Assembly (NCBI RefSeq): GCF_032586155.1
Contig: NZ_JAWHTC010000006.1
Span: 114,229-178,228, forward strand
Length of the DNA: 64,000 nt
Source of the DNA: JAWHTC01 sp032586155
GTDB taxonomy: Bacteria > Pseudomonadota > Alphaproteobacteria > Rhodobacterales > Rhodobacteraceae
Direction of reading: 5' to 3'
In this document: piece by piece, positions 42,969-53,009 of the stretch
Numbering within the stretch: the first letter of the stretch is position 1
Layout: the number at the start of each line of letters is the position of its first letter
Program-made: the position numbers and the translations under genes
Notes under the pieces: generated by a model
Seen by the model: the letters and a program-made list of their open reading frames with translations, nothing else
Databases searched by the model: none
What the model was told of the DNA's origin: nothing

Positions 42969-44129
42969 TCAGAGTTCGGTCAGACTGCGTGCAATTAGTT
43001 CCTTCATGACCTCGTTGGCCCCGCCATAAATCTTCTGCACCCGCGAATCCGCATACATCTGCGCGATGGGATACTCCATCATGTAGCCGTAACCGCCATG
43101 CAACTGCAGGCACTCATCCACCGCGTCACATTGCATCTGTGTGCACCACCATTTCGCCATGCTGGCTGTGGTCGCGTCCAGCTCGCCACGCATGTGCCGC
43201 GCCACGCAATCATCGACAAAAACCCGCGCAACATGGGTGATGGTTTTGACCTCGGCCAGTTTGAACCGCGTGTTCTGAAGCGCCAGAAGCGGTTTGCCGA
43301 AGGCCTTGCGCTCGGATGTATAGGCCACGGTTTCCTGCAAGGCTTTCTCCATCACGGCCACTGCACCGATGGCAATCACCAGCCGTTCCTGGGGCAAAGC
43401 CTTCATCAACTGATAGAAGCCCTGCCCCTCTTCACCCCCCAACAGATTCTCGGGGCCGACCCGAACATTGTCGAAGAACAGTTCGGACGTGTCCTGGCTC
43501 TTGAGCCCGAGTTTTTCCAGGTTCCGTCCGCGGCGAAAGCCTTCCGCCTCGTCGGTTTCCACCACAATCAATGACATGCCCCTGGCCCCGGCCTCGTCCC
43601 CGGTTTTTGCCACCACGATCACAAGGTCGGCCTGTTGGCCGTTGGTGATGAAAGTTTTCGAGCCGTTAATCACATATTCATTGCCCTCAAGCCGCGCCGT
43701 TGTGCGCACGTTCTGCAAATCCGACCCGGTACCCGGCTCGGTCATGGCGATGGCACAGACCGCTTCACCGGTCGCCATTTTCGGCAACCAGCGTTTCTTC
43801 TGATCTTCGGTACCATAATCCAGGATGTAGCCCGCGCAGATTTGCGAATGCACGCTGTTGCCAAACCCGGACACACCCCCGGCACGAAACTGTTCGGTGG
43901 TAATGATCGCCTCGTGGCGAAAATCGCCGCCCATACCGCCATATTCTTCCGGCACGCTTGCACAGAGCAGCCCCATCTCGCCGGCCTTCATCCAGAAATC
44001 ACGGTCGATATGGCCCTGTTTCTGCCAGCGTCCCTCATGCGGGACCATCTCGGCCATGTAGAACTTGGAAATGGCGTCGCCAAACATGCGCAACTCGTCA
44101 TCCATCCAGGCGGGTTCATATCCACTCAT
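42969..44129 (-). CDS. Acyl-CoA dehydrogenase
   Basis: A 386-residue flavoprotein with the three-part ACAD fold. Recognised segments are CAIAMTEPGTGSDLQNVRTT (flavin and substrate site), GLKSQDTSELFFDNVRVG, and the C-terminal LQLHGGYGYMMEYPI with NEVMKELIARSL. It oxidises an acyl-CoA to the enoyl-CoA. Its ATG overlaps the stop of the CaiB-type gene by 4 bases, so both act in one acyl-CoA route. The chain specificity is not clear. Confidence 0.92.
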   Translation of the reverse strand: MSGYEPAWMDDELRMFGDAISKFYMAEMVPHEGRWQKQGHIDRDFWMKAGEMGLLCASVPEEYGGMGGDFRHEAIITTEQFRAGGVSGFGNSVHSQICAGYILDYGTEDQKKRWLPKMATGEAVCAIAMTEPGTGSDLQNVRTTARLEGNEYVINGSKTFITNGQQADLVIVVAKTGDEAGARGMSLIVVETDEAEGFRRGRNLEKLGLKSQDTSELFFDNVRVGPENLLGGEEGQGFYQLMKALPQERLVIAIGAVAVMEKALQETVAYTSERKAFGKPLLALQNTRFKLAEVKTITHVARVFVDDCVARHMRGELDATTASMAKWWCTQMQCDAVDECLQLHGGYGYMMEYPIAQMYADSRVQKIYGGANEVMKELIARSLTEL

Positions 44130-45229
44130 GCGGCGTCTCCCTCATCCATGCCCAACTCGGCCAGTATCTCTTTTGTGTGGTCCCCCCGCATCGGGATCGG
44201 TGGCGGGGTCCATTCCGCCGTGCCCAAAAACCGCGGCGCCGGGGCGGCCTGCAACACACCATCGTTCTCGTGCCAGGTCTTGCGCGCAAGGTTCATCTCG
44301 TGCGCCGCGGCCTCTTCGGGATTAAGAACCGGTGCAACGCACGCATCCGTCCCCAGGAACAGCGTTTCCCAATGGGCACGCGGTTTCTCGGCAAACATCG
44401 CCGCCAGTCGTTCGGTCAACGCGGGCCAACTTCGTTTGTCATATTGCGCCCTGAATGCCTCATCCTCGGCCAGTCCCATCAGGTCCAGGAAGATTGCATA
44501 GAATTTCGGCTCCAGACATTGCACGCTCATGAAACCACCGTCTGACGTGGAATACGACCGGCTCCAGTGCGGCCCATCCAACAAGTTGGCCCCGCGCGTC
44601 ACGCCAAAGTTCCCGGTCTGGCGCATGGTCATCATCAGGTTCATCATATGCGCCGAGCCATCATAGATCGCGGCGTCCACCACTGTGCCCTGACCTGTGG
44701 CCCGCGCCCGCATGATCCCGGCCAGAATCCCAACCGCCAGATACATCGACCCGCCACCGATATCGCCCACCAGTGTCGGCGGCGTGAATGGCGCGTCGCC
44801 CGCATCCGAGGCATACCACGCGGCACCCGCCATTGAGATGTAATTGAGATCATGACCGGCCGCCGTTGAGAGCGGCCCTTCCTGGCCCCAGCCGGTCATG
44901 CGACCAAAAACCAGGCCTGGATTCCGTGCGTGACAGGCCTTTGGGCCGATCCCCAGCTTTTCCATAACCCCGGGCCGAAACCCTTCGATCAGGCCATCGG
45001 CGCTCGCGACCAGCGCCATGAAAATCTCGATGTCAGCCGGATCTTTGAGGTTCAATTCGATCGAGCGTTTTCCGCGATCCAAAATCGACTGCTCAGGCAT
45101 GCCCGGCGTCGCGGCACCGCCCTTGCGATGCACCACGATCACCTCGGCCCCCAGATCCGCCAACAACATCCCGGTGAACGGTCCCGGTCCGAGCCCTTCG
45201 ACCTCGACGATTCGAACACCCTGCAGCAC
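44126..45229 (-). CDS. CaiB/BaiF-type CoA-transferase
   Basis: A 367-residue class III CoA-transferase or racemase. The opening VRIVEVEGLGPGPFTGMLLADLGAEV is of the AMACR-like group. Further signs are NLKDPADIEIF, GFRPGVMEKLGIGP and GHDLNYISMAGA; the latter carries the conserved Asp of the active site. A GTG start with GGGAGAC upstream is used. It is cotranscribed with the acyl-CoA dehydrogenase, perhaps for methyl-branched acyl-CoA. The exact reaction is inferred. Confidence 0.88.
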   Translation of the reverse strand: MLQGVRIVEVEGLGPGPFTGMLLADLGAEVIVVHRKGGAATPGMPEQSILDRGKRSIELNLKDPADIEIFMALVASADGLIEGFRPGVMEKLGIGPKACHARNPGLVFGRMTGWGQEGPLSTAAGHDLNYISMAGAAWYASDAGDAPFTPPTLVGDIGGGSMYLAVGILAGIMRARATGQGTVVDAAIYDGSAHMMNLMMTMRQTGNFGVTRGANLLDGPHWSRSYSTSDGGFMSVQCLEPKFYAIFLDLMGLAEDEAFRAQYDKRSWPALTERLAAMFAEKPRAHWETLFLGTDACVAPVLNPEEAAAHEMNLARKTWHENDGVLQAAPAPRFLGTAEWTPPPIPMRGDHTKEILAELGMDEGDAA

Positions 45230-45354
45230 GACAGTCTCCCTTCCAGCTTCCGCCCCATCAAAGCACGAAATCCGCCCTGTTGCGCAAGGTCCGCCAGCCT
45301 AGCTACGTGACGTCACCCGCAGGTGCCGTGTGACCGACTCCGTGTCCTTGGTAC

Positions 45355-45942
45355 ATGCTGGAAAATCCAGGGTTGCACCCGCGCATTCGACACGGAACCG
45401 CCCTGCGGAAAGCCCTGAGCGACCTGGCGCATGCCTATTTCGAACAGCAAATCCGCCTGTCGGAATTCAGGCAGAACGCGCGCAAGCTGTCGCTGAGCCA
45501 GCTTAACGCCGAGGTGAACCTGCGCCGGTCGGAATTGAATGAAGCCCGTTCGAACTACCAGACCCGGGTCGAGTTGGACGCCGTAGACCGGGACTATGTC
45601 TATCTGGCCGGCGAAGTTGGCGCCCAAGGCCGTTACACCATGCCATTCGGACGCAAGGCCAGCCTTGCCGACGCGCTCTTTGACAGCGCCCAAGGCGTTC
45701 CGACCAAAACCGGGAACATTGCCGAAGTTTACGTTCTGCGCGGTGCCCAATCCGGTTCGGGAGTAACGGCCCGGCATCTCGATGCGCGCAACGTGGCGAA
45801 CCTCGTCCTTGCGACAAGGTTCGAACTCCGCCCGAACGACATCGTCTTCGTTGCCGAGCAACCGGTGACCCGGTGGGGCCGCGTGATCAACCAGATCACA
45901 CCTTCCCTGATCACATCTTCGGTGGGTGCGGTTACCGACTAG
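45355..45942 (+). pseudogene. Truncated polysaccharide export (Wza/SLBB-type) protein, C-terminal remnant
   Basis: A 195-residue frame without a ribosome site; an in-frame stop lies 24 bases upstream. The last part, with YVYLAGEVGAQGRYTMP, SLADALFDSAQGV and LDARNVANLVLATRFELRPN followed by DIVFVAE, resembles the C-terminal domain of outer-membrane polysaccharide export proteins. The N-terminal polysaccharide-export domain and signal peptide are missing. The break falls next to the CoA-transferase start, so this looks like the leftover of a deletion, possibly of an exopolysaccharide cluster that once continued leftward. Confidence 0.55.
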
Positions 45943-45981
45943 ACGCGCCTGGTTTCGGGGTTGTCTGTCAATACCCGTCTG

Positions 45982-46009
45982 CGCCCCGGACACTCAATGT
46001 GTCGGGGCG
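45982..46009. terminator. Terminator-like hairpin, convergent pair
   Basis: Long G-C arms at 45982-45993 and 45999-46009 around loop TCAAT, with one bulged G. It lies between the export remnant and the DUF995 gene. No clear T-run. Confidence 0.5.
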
Positions 46010-46035
46010 GGCGGATGTCAAAGGCCGTGACGAGA

Positions 46036-46512
46036 TCAGAGGCCGAGCTTTGATCGCGTCGCCCGCACGTTGCTTTGGAATTTGTAGCCGCGCACCATGC
46101 CCGCGTCGTTGTCGACCGGCCACCATTCGGAATCGCCGGGCCACGAACGCCAGACTTTCCCTGCACGATCAACGACATGCGAGATGCAAACCGTCTCACC
46201 CTTGGATTTTCCAGCGCGGTTTCCATTGGGCCAGTACCAGTTCAGGTTTTGGCAAAGGACCCCCTGGTTATCGACCGTCCATTTTCCGGCGCCAAGGTTT
46301 TCTGGTTGTTCCTGGCACCATGCCCGCGCCTGCCAATTGGGCGCGAAATAGATGCCGCCGCCACAGTTTTCCTCCCACATGTCGGTTTTCCCGGCATAGA
46401 TCTGGGCGATTTTCTGGGCCGTCGCCGGCTGTGCTCCACGAGGCATCTTGTCTGCGACCGCGACCGCGGGAACCGAGAAGAGAAGAAATAGAACTGCAAG
46501 TCTGCGAATCAT
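46036..46512 (-). CDS. DUF995-type periplasmic protein
   Basis: A 158-residue secreted protein with the signal peptide RRLAVLFLLFSVPAVAVADK. The mature part has four cysteines (about 50, 66, 87 and 109) in a pattern with WEENCGGGIYFAP, WCQEQPENLGAGKW and KGETVCISHVV, fitting the DUF995 family found near polysaccharide genes in Alphaproteobacteria. Family naming is from memory. Its neighbours, the export remnant and the polysaccharide synthase, support a cell-surface context. Confidence 0.65.
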   Translation of the reverse strand: MIRRLAVLFLLFSVPAVAVADKMPRGAQPATAQKIAQIYAGKTDMWEENCGGGIYFAPNWQARAWCQEQPENLGAGKWTVDNQGVLCQNLNWYWPNGNRAGKSKGETVCISHVVDRAGKVWRSWPGDSEWWPVDNDAGMVRGYKFQSNVRATRSKLGL

Positions 46513-47028
46513 GACGTTTTCCTCCGAAAGCTGTCAATTGAGGCCATACAAATGCCTCTTTCGCGAAAAGTCGGTCAAGAATTGGGTTGGAGATACACCG
46601 TTTCCAAATCGAAGACACCGGCGCGAATCGTGCGCAGGCACTTTTTTGACTGATTCCCGGATGAATCGCCTGTTATCGACGGTTTTTGCCGCCCAATTGC
46701 GGCCATAGGCCAATCCCTTTGGTTCCGAAACGTAAACAATCATCGCGGACTGGGCCTCATTGCTGTCAAATTGTGAGCGAATTTCTCCTCATTCTCGACA
46801 TATTTGCGAATTTTCTGCCCAAATTTTGCCACATCAGATACTGTCATCAGGTGGGGGCAGACGCCGATTCTGTTGAAACGGCTCTGACGGGGTTTTTGAT
46901 CTCATGCGCGAAATGAGACCGACCAGAAACAAACGTGATCTGCATTCGCGAAAGCGACCAGAGACACATGTTGAGACCGACCGGAGGCAGAGGACTGCAT
47001 CCCGGCGTCAAGGCTGTGGGTGCATCTG
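46513..47028. promoter_or_regulatory. Upstream region of the polysaccharide synthase gene
   Basis: About 515 bases, AT-rich between 46770 and 46840. No gene recognised. It must carry the promoters of the DUF995 gene and of the synthase gene. The translation site before the synthase ATG (AAGGCTGTGGG) is weak. Confidence 0.4.
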
Positions 47029-50000
47029 ATGGCAAATGGTAGGTACACGTTTCTGTTCGACGTCGAGGAATCAAGCCGGGATCTGGTTTTCTACGACGCC
47101 TCACGGGTCCGCAAGAAGCGGGTGCGCCGGTTGGCCCTGTCGGTGATCTTCGTCGCGGTGGTCTGGCTCGGCGTGTTCTTTGCCGGAACCATCTCCCTGT
47201 CCGGCGTGATCGACGAGATTGCGCTGTGGTGGAACATCAAGACAATCGACACGGTCCAACCCCAGGACACCACGGGCAAAGAAGCAAAGCATGATCACTC
47301 GCATGACAGCAAGGCAACGTTTCGCGAAAGCCGTGCATTCTGGGCGGCCAATGCGGCGGAACTGAACCAAGGCAACTGCGGCGGAGCGGTTTCGACAGCT
47401 GCCAACACCAATGGTGGGCGGGTTATTGGCTATGTCCCAACGGCACTGCAGTGGGCGCCGTCCTCGCTCGAAATGAGCTGCGACACGCTTGATGTCGTTG
47501 TTACCGACTGGATTACCATCAAGGTCATCGATGGCCAATTGAACCCGGTTCTTGCCAGCAACAGCGTCCGCGAAGCCGTCGAAACCTACTTGAACACTGC
47601 CACTCACAACCCCGAACTCATGCCGTCGGTCATTCTCGACACCGGCTATGACGTCGATGGGTTTCTTGCCCGGATGAGCATGCCGCAAACCCGCGCCACA
47701 CTCGTCAGCGACCTCGCAGACCTGACAGCGCAGCTTGACGCCACCGGCCTGTGCCTCGACTTCCGGCAATTGAACGCGGCCCAGTTGCTGACGCAGGAAC
47801 GCCTGTTCGCTGACCTCGCACAAAAGCTCAAGACCGGCGGGCATCAGGCCTGCGGCATCTTTGGTGCTGGTCAGGACGTGTGGTCCGACAACCGTATCAC
47901 CCGGCATTTCGATACCGTCATCCTCAAGGCCTTCCAGGATCCCTGGGTCGGCAGCCCCCCTGCCCCTCTGTCCGGCGACGCCTGGTTCGCCGACACGGTT
48001 CAACGCGCCTTGACCGTCGTTGGCACCGACCGGTTGACCATCGCATTGGGCAGTTTTGCCGCCGATTGGGCCACTGGCAAACCGGTCCCGCAAAAGCTGG
48101 CCTTTGCCGAAGCCATGACCCGGATGGCGGAAAGCAAGACCAAACCGGTCTTCAGCCCGGAAACCGGCAACACGTTCGCAACCTACCGCGATACCGACGG
48201 TCGCAATCACAAGCTCTGGGTTCTGGACGCGGCATCGTTCCACAACCAATTGCAGACCCTCAAGTCGCTGGGCCTGGAAGATGTCGCGGTCTGGTCGCTT
48301 GGAACCGAGGACCCCGGCATCTGGACTGCCCTGCAAAGTGGCGGCGCCTCGGCCGAAGCACTGGCATCGAACCTGTCCAAGCTGCGCTTCCGCAACTATG
48401 TCGCGTATCGCGGCGAAGGCGCGTTTCTTCGCGTAAGCGCCCGACCGCGTAATGGTTTTCGCACGGTGAATATCGATACGAACACCGGCCGCATCGCGGA
48501 CATCGCCTACGAACAAACCCCACGACCCTACATTCTCGAGCGTTATGGCCAGCCGGAATTGCACAAGCTTGTCCTGACCTTCGATGACGGCCCGCACGAG
48601 ACATATACCCGCGACATCCTCGATGTGCTGGAGGAAACCCAGACACCGGGTGCGTTTTTCGTTGTCGGCACGCAGGTTCTGGAAGAGCCGGACCTGCTGC
48701 AACGGATGATCGACGAGGGCCACGAGGTTGGCTCGCACACCTATTCGCACCCACGCATGGATCAGATCTCGTGGTCGCGCGGCGATCTTGAGCTTGGCAT
48801 GATGAAAAAGCTGATTGCCGGCTACACCGGGCGCACCACATCACTTTACCGCGAACCGTTCCTGCGCGCCGGTGGTCCGATCACCGAAGACCGCGTCTGG
48901 TCGCTTGAAAAGGTCCAGGCCTCGGGCGGGATCATTTCCGGAATGGAGATCGTCCCGAAAGACTGGGAAGGTCTGTCGGCACAGGCCATCGCGAAATACG
49001 TCATCGACGAGGTCAACAACGGCGTTGGCAATGTCATCGTGTTGCATGACGGTGGCCAGGACAGAACCGCAACCGTCGAAGCCCTGCCGATCATTATCGG
49101 CACGCTCAAGGCGCAAGGCTATGAGTTCACCTCGCTGGCCGACCTTCTGGGCACCACGCCGGCGGCTCTGATGCCCGCAGCAGATGGTGAATGGGTGTTG
49201 TTCGACCGGGTCTCGTTCGGCTTTTTCTCGGCGACCTGGTTCAGCCTCAAGACCATTTTCTGGGTGGTTTTGGCCATCGGCGTTGTCCGGACGCTGATCA
49301 TCCTGATCCTTGCCCTTCTCCGCCGCCGGTCGCGCCCGGTCGACGATGGTTTTGAACCCAAGGTGACGGTCGTGATCCCGGCCCACAACGAAGAAAAGGT
49401 CATCAACCGCTGCGTCAACAGCGTGCTGGCCAGCGATTACGGCAATTTCGACGTGATGATCATCGACGATGGCTCGACCGACGGAACCTTCGACAAATTG
49501 CTGCGCTTCCTCCACAATCCACGCATCCAGGTTTTTGCCCAGTTAAATCAGGGCAAATGGAGCGCCCTGAACGCCGCCGTTGCCAATACCGACTCCGAGG
49601 TGATCGTTTGTATCGACGCCGATACCCAGATCGCGCCTGACGCCATCCGCCACTTGGCCCGGCAGTTCAGCAACCCGAAAATCGGCGCTGTGGCCGGCAA
49701 GATCACGGTTGGCAACCGCCGCAACCTGCTGACCCGGCTTCAGGCTCTGGAATATGTCACCGCGCAGAATTTCGATCGCCGTGCCTATGACCTGGTCAAC
49801 GGCATGCTGGTCGTGCCGGGGGCCATCGGTGCATGGCGCGTCGCGGCGGTGCGTGATGCCGGGCGCTATTGCAACGACACGATGACCGAAGACGCCGATC
49901 TGACCGTTGCCGTCAACCGCTTCGGCTACCGCGTGACCTATGAGGAAAAGGCCGTTGCCTATACCGAAGCACCGGAATCCGTCAGCCAGCTTCTGACCCA

Positions 50001-50472
50001 ACGCCTGCGCTGGTCGCTCGGCATGTTCCAGACCTCGTGGAAGCACAAGGGCGCCTTCCGCCAGGGCCGCGCGGTCGGGCTGTTTTCGATCCCGGACATG
50101 CTGATCTTTGGCTACCTCTTCCCGCTGCTTGCGCCGATTGCCGATATCTTTGTGGTCATCCTGCTCTACAAGCTCTTGGCCGGCACCTGGAGCGGCGAGG
50201 TTGGCGCCGCGGTTTCGTCCGCCCCCAATCACCTGATCCTGGCCTACCTGATCCTGCCAATGCTTGATCTCGTGGTTGCGGCCTACGCCCTGAAATCCGA
50301 TGGCCAGGAAAAGATGCGGCTGCTCTGGCTGTTCCCGTTCCAGCGGTTCTTCTATCGCCAATTGCTCTACTTCTCGGTTTATCGTTCCGTGCTGCGCGCC
50401 ATCACCGGCACGCTTGCAGGCTGGGGGCAAATGAAACGAACCGGTTATGAACCCGTCCGGAGGCCTGCGTGA
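47029..50472 (+). CDS. Trifunctional membrane protein: GH18-like, polysaccharide deacetylase, GT2 synthase
   Basis: A 1147-residue fusion. After a cytoplasmic start and one membrane helix (about 35-57), residues about 95-430 look like a GH18-type barrel. Residues about 505-700 are a NodB deacetylase with LTFDDGPHETYTRD and HEVGSHTYSHPRMD. A second helix (about 735-765) leads into a cytoplasmic processive GT2 domain: VVIPAHNEE (about 780), DDGSTDGT (about 813), DADT (about 863), EDADL (about 953) and the QRLRW chain-binding motif (about 990). The end has further helices. It would polymerise and partly de-acetylate an amino-sugar polymer. Known in other bacteria, the exact product here is not shown. 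The next gene begins on its stop codon. Confidence 0.9.
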   Translation: MANGRYTFLFDVEESSRDLVFYDASRVRKKRVRRLALSVIFVAVVWLGVFFAGTISLSGVIDEIALWWNIKTIDTVQPQDTTGKEAKHDHSHDSKATFRESRAFWAANAAELNQGNCGGAVSTAANTNGGRVIGYVPTALQWAPSSLEMSCDTLDVVVTDWITIKVIDGQLNPVLASNSVREAVETYLNTATHNPELMPSVILDTGYDVDGFLARMSMPQTRATLVSDLADLTAQLDATGLCLDFRQLNAAQLLTQERLFADLAQKLKTGGHQACGIFGAGQDVWSDNRITRHFDTVILKAFQDPWVGSPPAPLSGDAWFADTVQRALTVVGTDRLTIALGSFAADWATGKPVPQKLAFAEAMTRMAESKTKPVFSPETGNTFATYRDTDGRNHKLWVLDAASFHNQLQTLKSLGLEDVAVWSLGTEDPGIWTALQSGGASAEALASNLSKLRFRNYVAYRGEGAFLRVSARPRNGFRTVNIDTNTGRIADIAYEQTPRPYILERYGQPELHKLVLTFDDGPHETYTRDILDVLEETQTPGAFFVVGTQVLEEPDLLQRMIDEGHEVGSHTYSHPRMDQISWSRGDLELGMMKKLIAGYTGRTTSLYREPFLRAGGPITEDRVWSLEKVQASGGIISGMEIVPKDWEGLSAQAIAKYVIDEVNNGVGNVIVLHDGGQDRTATVEALPIIIGTLKAQGYEFTSLADLLGTTPAALMPAADGEWVLFDRVSFGFFSATWFSLKTIFWVVLAIGVVRTLIILILALLRRRSRPVDDGFEPKVTVVIPAHNEEKVINRCVNSVLASDYGNFDVMIIDDGSTDGTFDKLLRFLHNPRIQVFAQLNQGKWSALNAAVANTDSEVIVCIDADTQIAPDAIRHLARQFSNPKIGAVAGKITVGNRRNLLTRLQALEYVTAQNFDRRAYDLVNGMLVVPGAIGAWRVAAVRDAGRYCNDTMTEDADLTVAVNRFGYRVTYEEKAVAYTEAPESVSQLLTQRLRWSLGMFQTSWKHKGAFRQGRAVGLFSIPDMLIFGYLFPLLAPIADIFVVILLYKLLAGTWSGEVGAAVSSAPNHLILAYLILPMLDLVVAAYALKSDGQEKMRLLWLFPFQRFFYRQLLYFSVYRSVLRAITGTLAGWGQMKRTGYEPVRRPA

Positions 50473-52964
50473 TGAAACGACGGAGTTTTCTCAAATCCGC
50501 GGCGGCCACCGGACTGTTCGCCGCCGGTTCCGGATATCCGGTGCAGGCAAGCCCGGTCATCACCTCCACAAGTATCGTGCTGACCGATATCTCAGCTGAT
50601 ACCGATCCAGTTTTTCTTGGTGCTTTCGCGGCAAACCTTGCGGAGTTCGGCATACCGATCACTTGCGTTCTGGACCAACGGGACGCGGCCGCTGGCAAAC
50701 AGGAATTGATGCGCTCGGTTCAGGCGCTTGTTCAAATCGGCGGCGGGGTCGAATTCGCTTTGAACATACCCGAGCTTTCGACCATGACGCCCTATTTCCA
50801 ATCCCGTGCCATATTCGAAGCCAAGAAGGCCCTGGCCAAGATCCTAACGCCGCAGAATCTGCCCGGCACCATCCAGACGGTGCTGTGTCATGAAACCGAG
50901 GCGCCAACCAACCCGGCCGGTGTGCGCGCTGCCGGCGTGTTCAGCGTTGTCGTGTTGCCGAAAAGCGAACGACCCGTGCGTTCCGAGGCATGGCAAGACG
51001 CCTCGGTGCGGTTTTCCGGTGGCTACCGGATATCTCCGCGCAAGGAATTCGTTTTCGACCGCGATATGGTGGGCAGCGAAAACAAGTTGATCTATTTCGT
51101 CTCGGCGCGCGATGTGTCTGCGGCAAGCGAAGGGCAGTTGCTCGGCTGGAGCACGCGCCTGGGTCAGGCCCTTGCGCAGCGTGAAGCCGCCGGTCAACTT
51201 GCCCTGATGCCCCTGCCCGACATGCGGTTGCGCGATAATTTCGTGAACGAGCGGCTGGTCTCGGTCCTGATCGACCTGCCGGAAACCCCAACCGACGCCG
51301 AACGGCGCGCGGTTAGCGATCTTTCCGAAAGGCTCGCGCAAACCGGAATTCCGGTGACGACCAAACATGCGGGAACACACTTCTGGTCCAGTATGCAGGA
51401 TGGCGTGGAAACGCTGTCGCCGATCACCACAACCTGCAAGCCGGGGCACCCGGTCGGCCTGTCGGCGAGGACCGAGATCAAACCCGGTTTCGGGTTGCAG
51501 CTTGTCTCGGACGATCCTCACCTTTCCGGGGTAGAGGGATGCGGATTTCTCAAGCTTTCCGTCACTGAAGTCCGAAGTGACACGGCCGCAGGCGAGTTGT
51601 CGGAGCGCATTGCGCAGAAACGCGACAAGGTCATCCTGATACGAACCGACCAGATTTCCACGCCGGTTGCCCGTCGACGCATTCAGGTGGCCCTGTCCGA
51701 TCTGCGCCACGATGCGGTCACCCGGTATGTCGGACTGCACGACATGGTCGCCCAGATGCATTCCAACGGTCCGGTGGAAACACGCCACCGGCTGACGCGC
51801 GCGGCGATCGCCGGTTCGGCGGCAAAGGCGGCGGCCAAGCCCGCCCAGAACCTGCACCCGCAACTGCTCGAAGATGCCAAACACGCCTGGAGCTTCATCG
51901 AAAAATACACCAACCGCACAACCGGCCTGTGCCCGGCAACCGTCAACCAGGGCGCCGGCGGCAGCATTCACGAAGCGGTCACTATGTGGGATGTGGGCAG
52001 CAACATCAACGCCATCGCAGCCGCTGCCGAACTCGGGTTGATCGACAAGAAACAAGCCATCAAGCGAATGAAACGAATCTTGCCCAACATCACCGGCCGG
52101 CGCACCGAAAACCGGTTGTTGCCGCAGGGCTGGATCAGGACAGATCGCTTTCACTGGGGCGATTGGACCTTTGACGGCTGCGACGCCGGGCGGCTTCTGT
52201 CCGCTCTGGACGTGTTCCGCCGCCGCGTAGGCCTGGAAAAGGAGCTCGAAAAACAAGTGGCCGCCTGGGAGTTCGACAAGGTCATTACCAACCGCGAACT
52301 CCACTCGTTCAAGGAACGCAAGCTGATCACGACGTATAACTCGCATTGCGCCCACTACCTTGCCCTGGCGTTCCGCCGATGGGGCTACGATATCGTCTCT
52401 CCCTACGAGACGTTCACCGGCGGATCACCGGCCGATGGCGAGGTGGCGCTGCTCGAAACCGTTGCCGCCATTGGCCCGCTGGGCGCTGAACCTCTTCTGC
52501 TCGAAGCGATCGAGCTGGGAATGTCGCCCGAAAGCTCCTATCTGGCGGACGTGCTTTATTACGCCCAGGAGGAAGAGTATCACGACACCGGACGGCTGGT
52601 CTGCGTCTCGGAAACACCCATCGACCAGAAGCCCTGGTTCATCTACCAGGGGCTTCAACTGGGGGCCGGGCCGCGCGCCTGGCGGCTTGATACGGTCGGG
52701 CATGAACCGCAATACCTGACCGCCGAGGCCGCGGACAAGCTGCTCTCCTTCTCGACCAAGGCCGCGTATCTCTGGGCTGCCTACAAGCCCGGCGCGCTTT
52801 CCGAAAAACTTCTTGCGCGGGCGCGCGCGACGGCCCGCAACAAGACCGGCTTCGCGTCGAGCATCAATCTGAAGGCAAACAAGACCTCGACCAATTATAC
52901 CGATCTGAACACCAATTCGGTCATCCTTCAGGCCGTCGCGCATAGCCTGCACGGAACAGGGTGA
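50472..52964 (+). CDS. Tat-exported DUF3131-domain protein, polysaccharide partner
   Basis: An 830-residue periplasmic protein with the twin-arginine leader RRSFLKSAAATGLFAAGSG. Residues about 30-440 are uncharacterised. The C-terminal part (about 465-805) fits the DUF3131 glycoamylase-like fold, with VTMWDVGSNINAIAAAAEL, RFHWGDWTFDGCDAGRLLSA and SHCAHYLALAFRRWGYD. The ATG shares one base with the synthase stop (TGATG), with CCGGAGG upstream. The tight coupling suggests that it trims or processes the polymer made by the synthase. Confidence 0.85.
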   Translation: MKRRSFLKSAAATGLFAAGSGYPVQASPVITSTSIVLTDISADTDPVFLGAFAANLAEFGIPITCVLDQRDAAAGKQELMRSVQALVQIGGGVEFALNIPELSTMTPYFQSRAIFEAKKALAKILTPQNLPGTIQTVLCHETEAPTNPAGVRAAGVFSVVVLPKSERPVRSEAWQDASVRFSGGYRISPRKEFVFDRDMVGSENKLIYFVSARDVSAASEGQLLGWSTRLGQALAQREAAGQLALMPLPDMRLRDNFVNERLVSVLIDLPETPTDAERRAVSDLSERLAQTGIPVTTKHAGTHFWSSMQDGVETLSPITTTCKPGHPVGLSARTEIKPGFGLQLVSDDPHLSGVEGCGFLKLSVTEVRSDTAAGELSERIAQKRDKVILIRTDQISTPVARRRIQVALSDLRHDAVTRYVGLHDMVAQMHSNGPVETRHRLTRAAIAGSAAKAAAKPAQNLHPQLLEDAKHAWSFIEKYTNRTTGLCPATVNQGAGGSIHEAVTMWDVGSNINAIAAAAELGLIDKKQAIKRMKRILPNITGRRTENRLLPQGWIRTDRFHWGDWTFDGCDAGRLLSALDVFRRRVGLEKELEKQVAAWEFDKVITNRELHSFKERKLITTYNSHCAHYLALAFRRWGYDIVSPYETFTGGSPADGEVALLETVAAIGPLGAEPLLLEAIELGMSPESSYLADVLYYAQEEEYHDTGRLVCVSETPIDQKPWFIYQGLQLGAGPRAWRLDTVGHEPQYLTAEAADKLLSFSTKAAYLWAAYKPGALSEKLLARARATARNKTGFASSINLKANKTSTNYTDLNTNSVILQAVAHSLHGTG

Positions 52965-53009
52965 TCCAGTTAGCCGCCGTCACACGGCGACCTCCGGATT
53001 GTCCGCATC

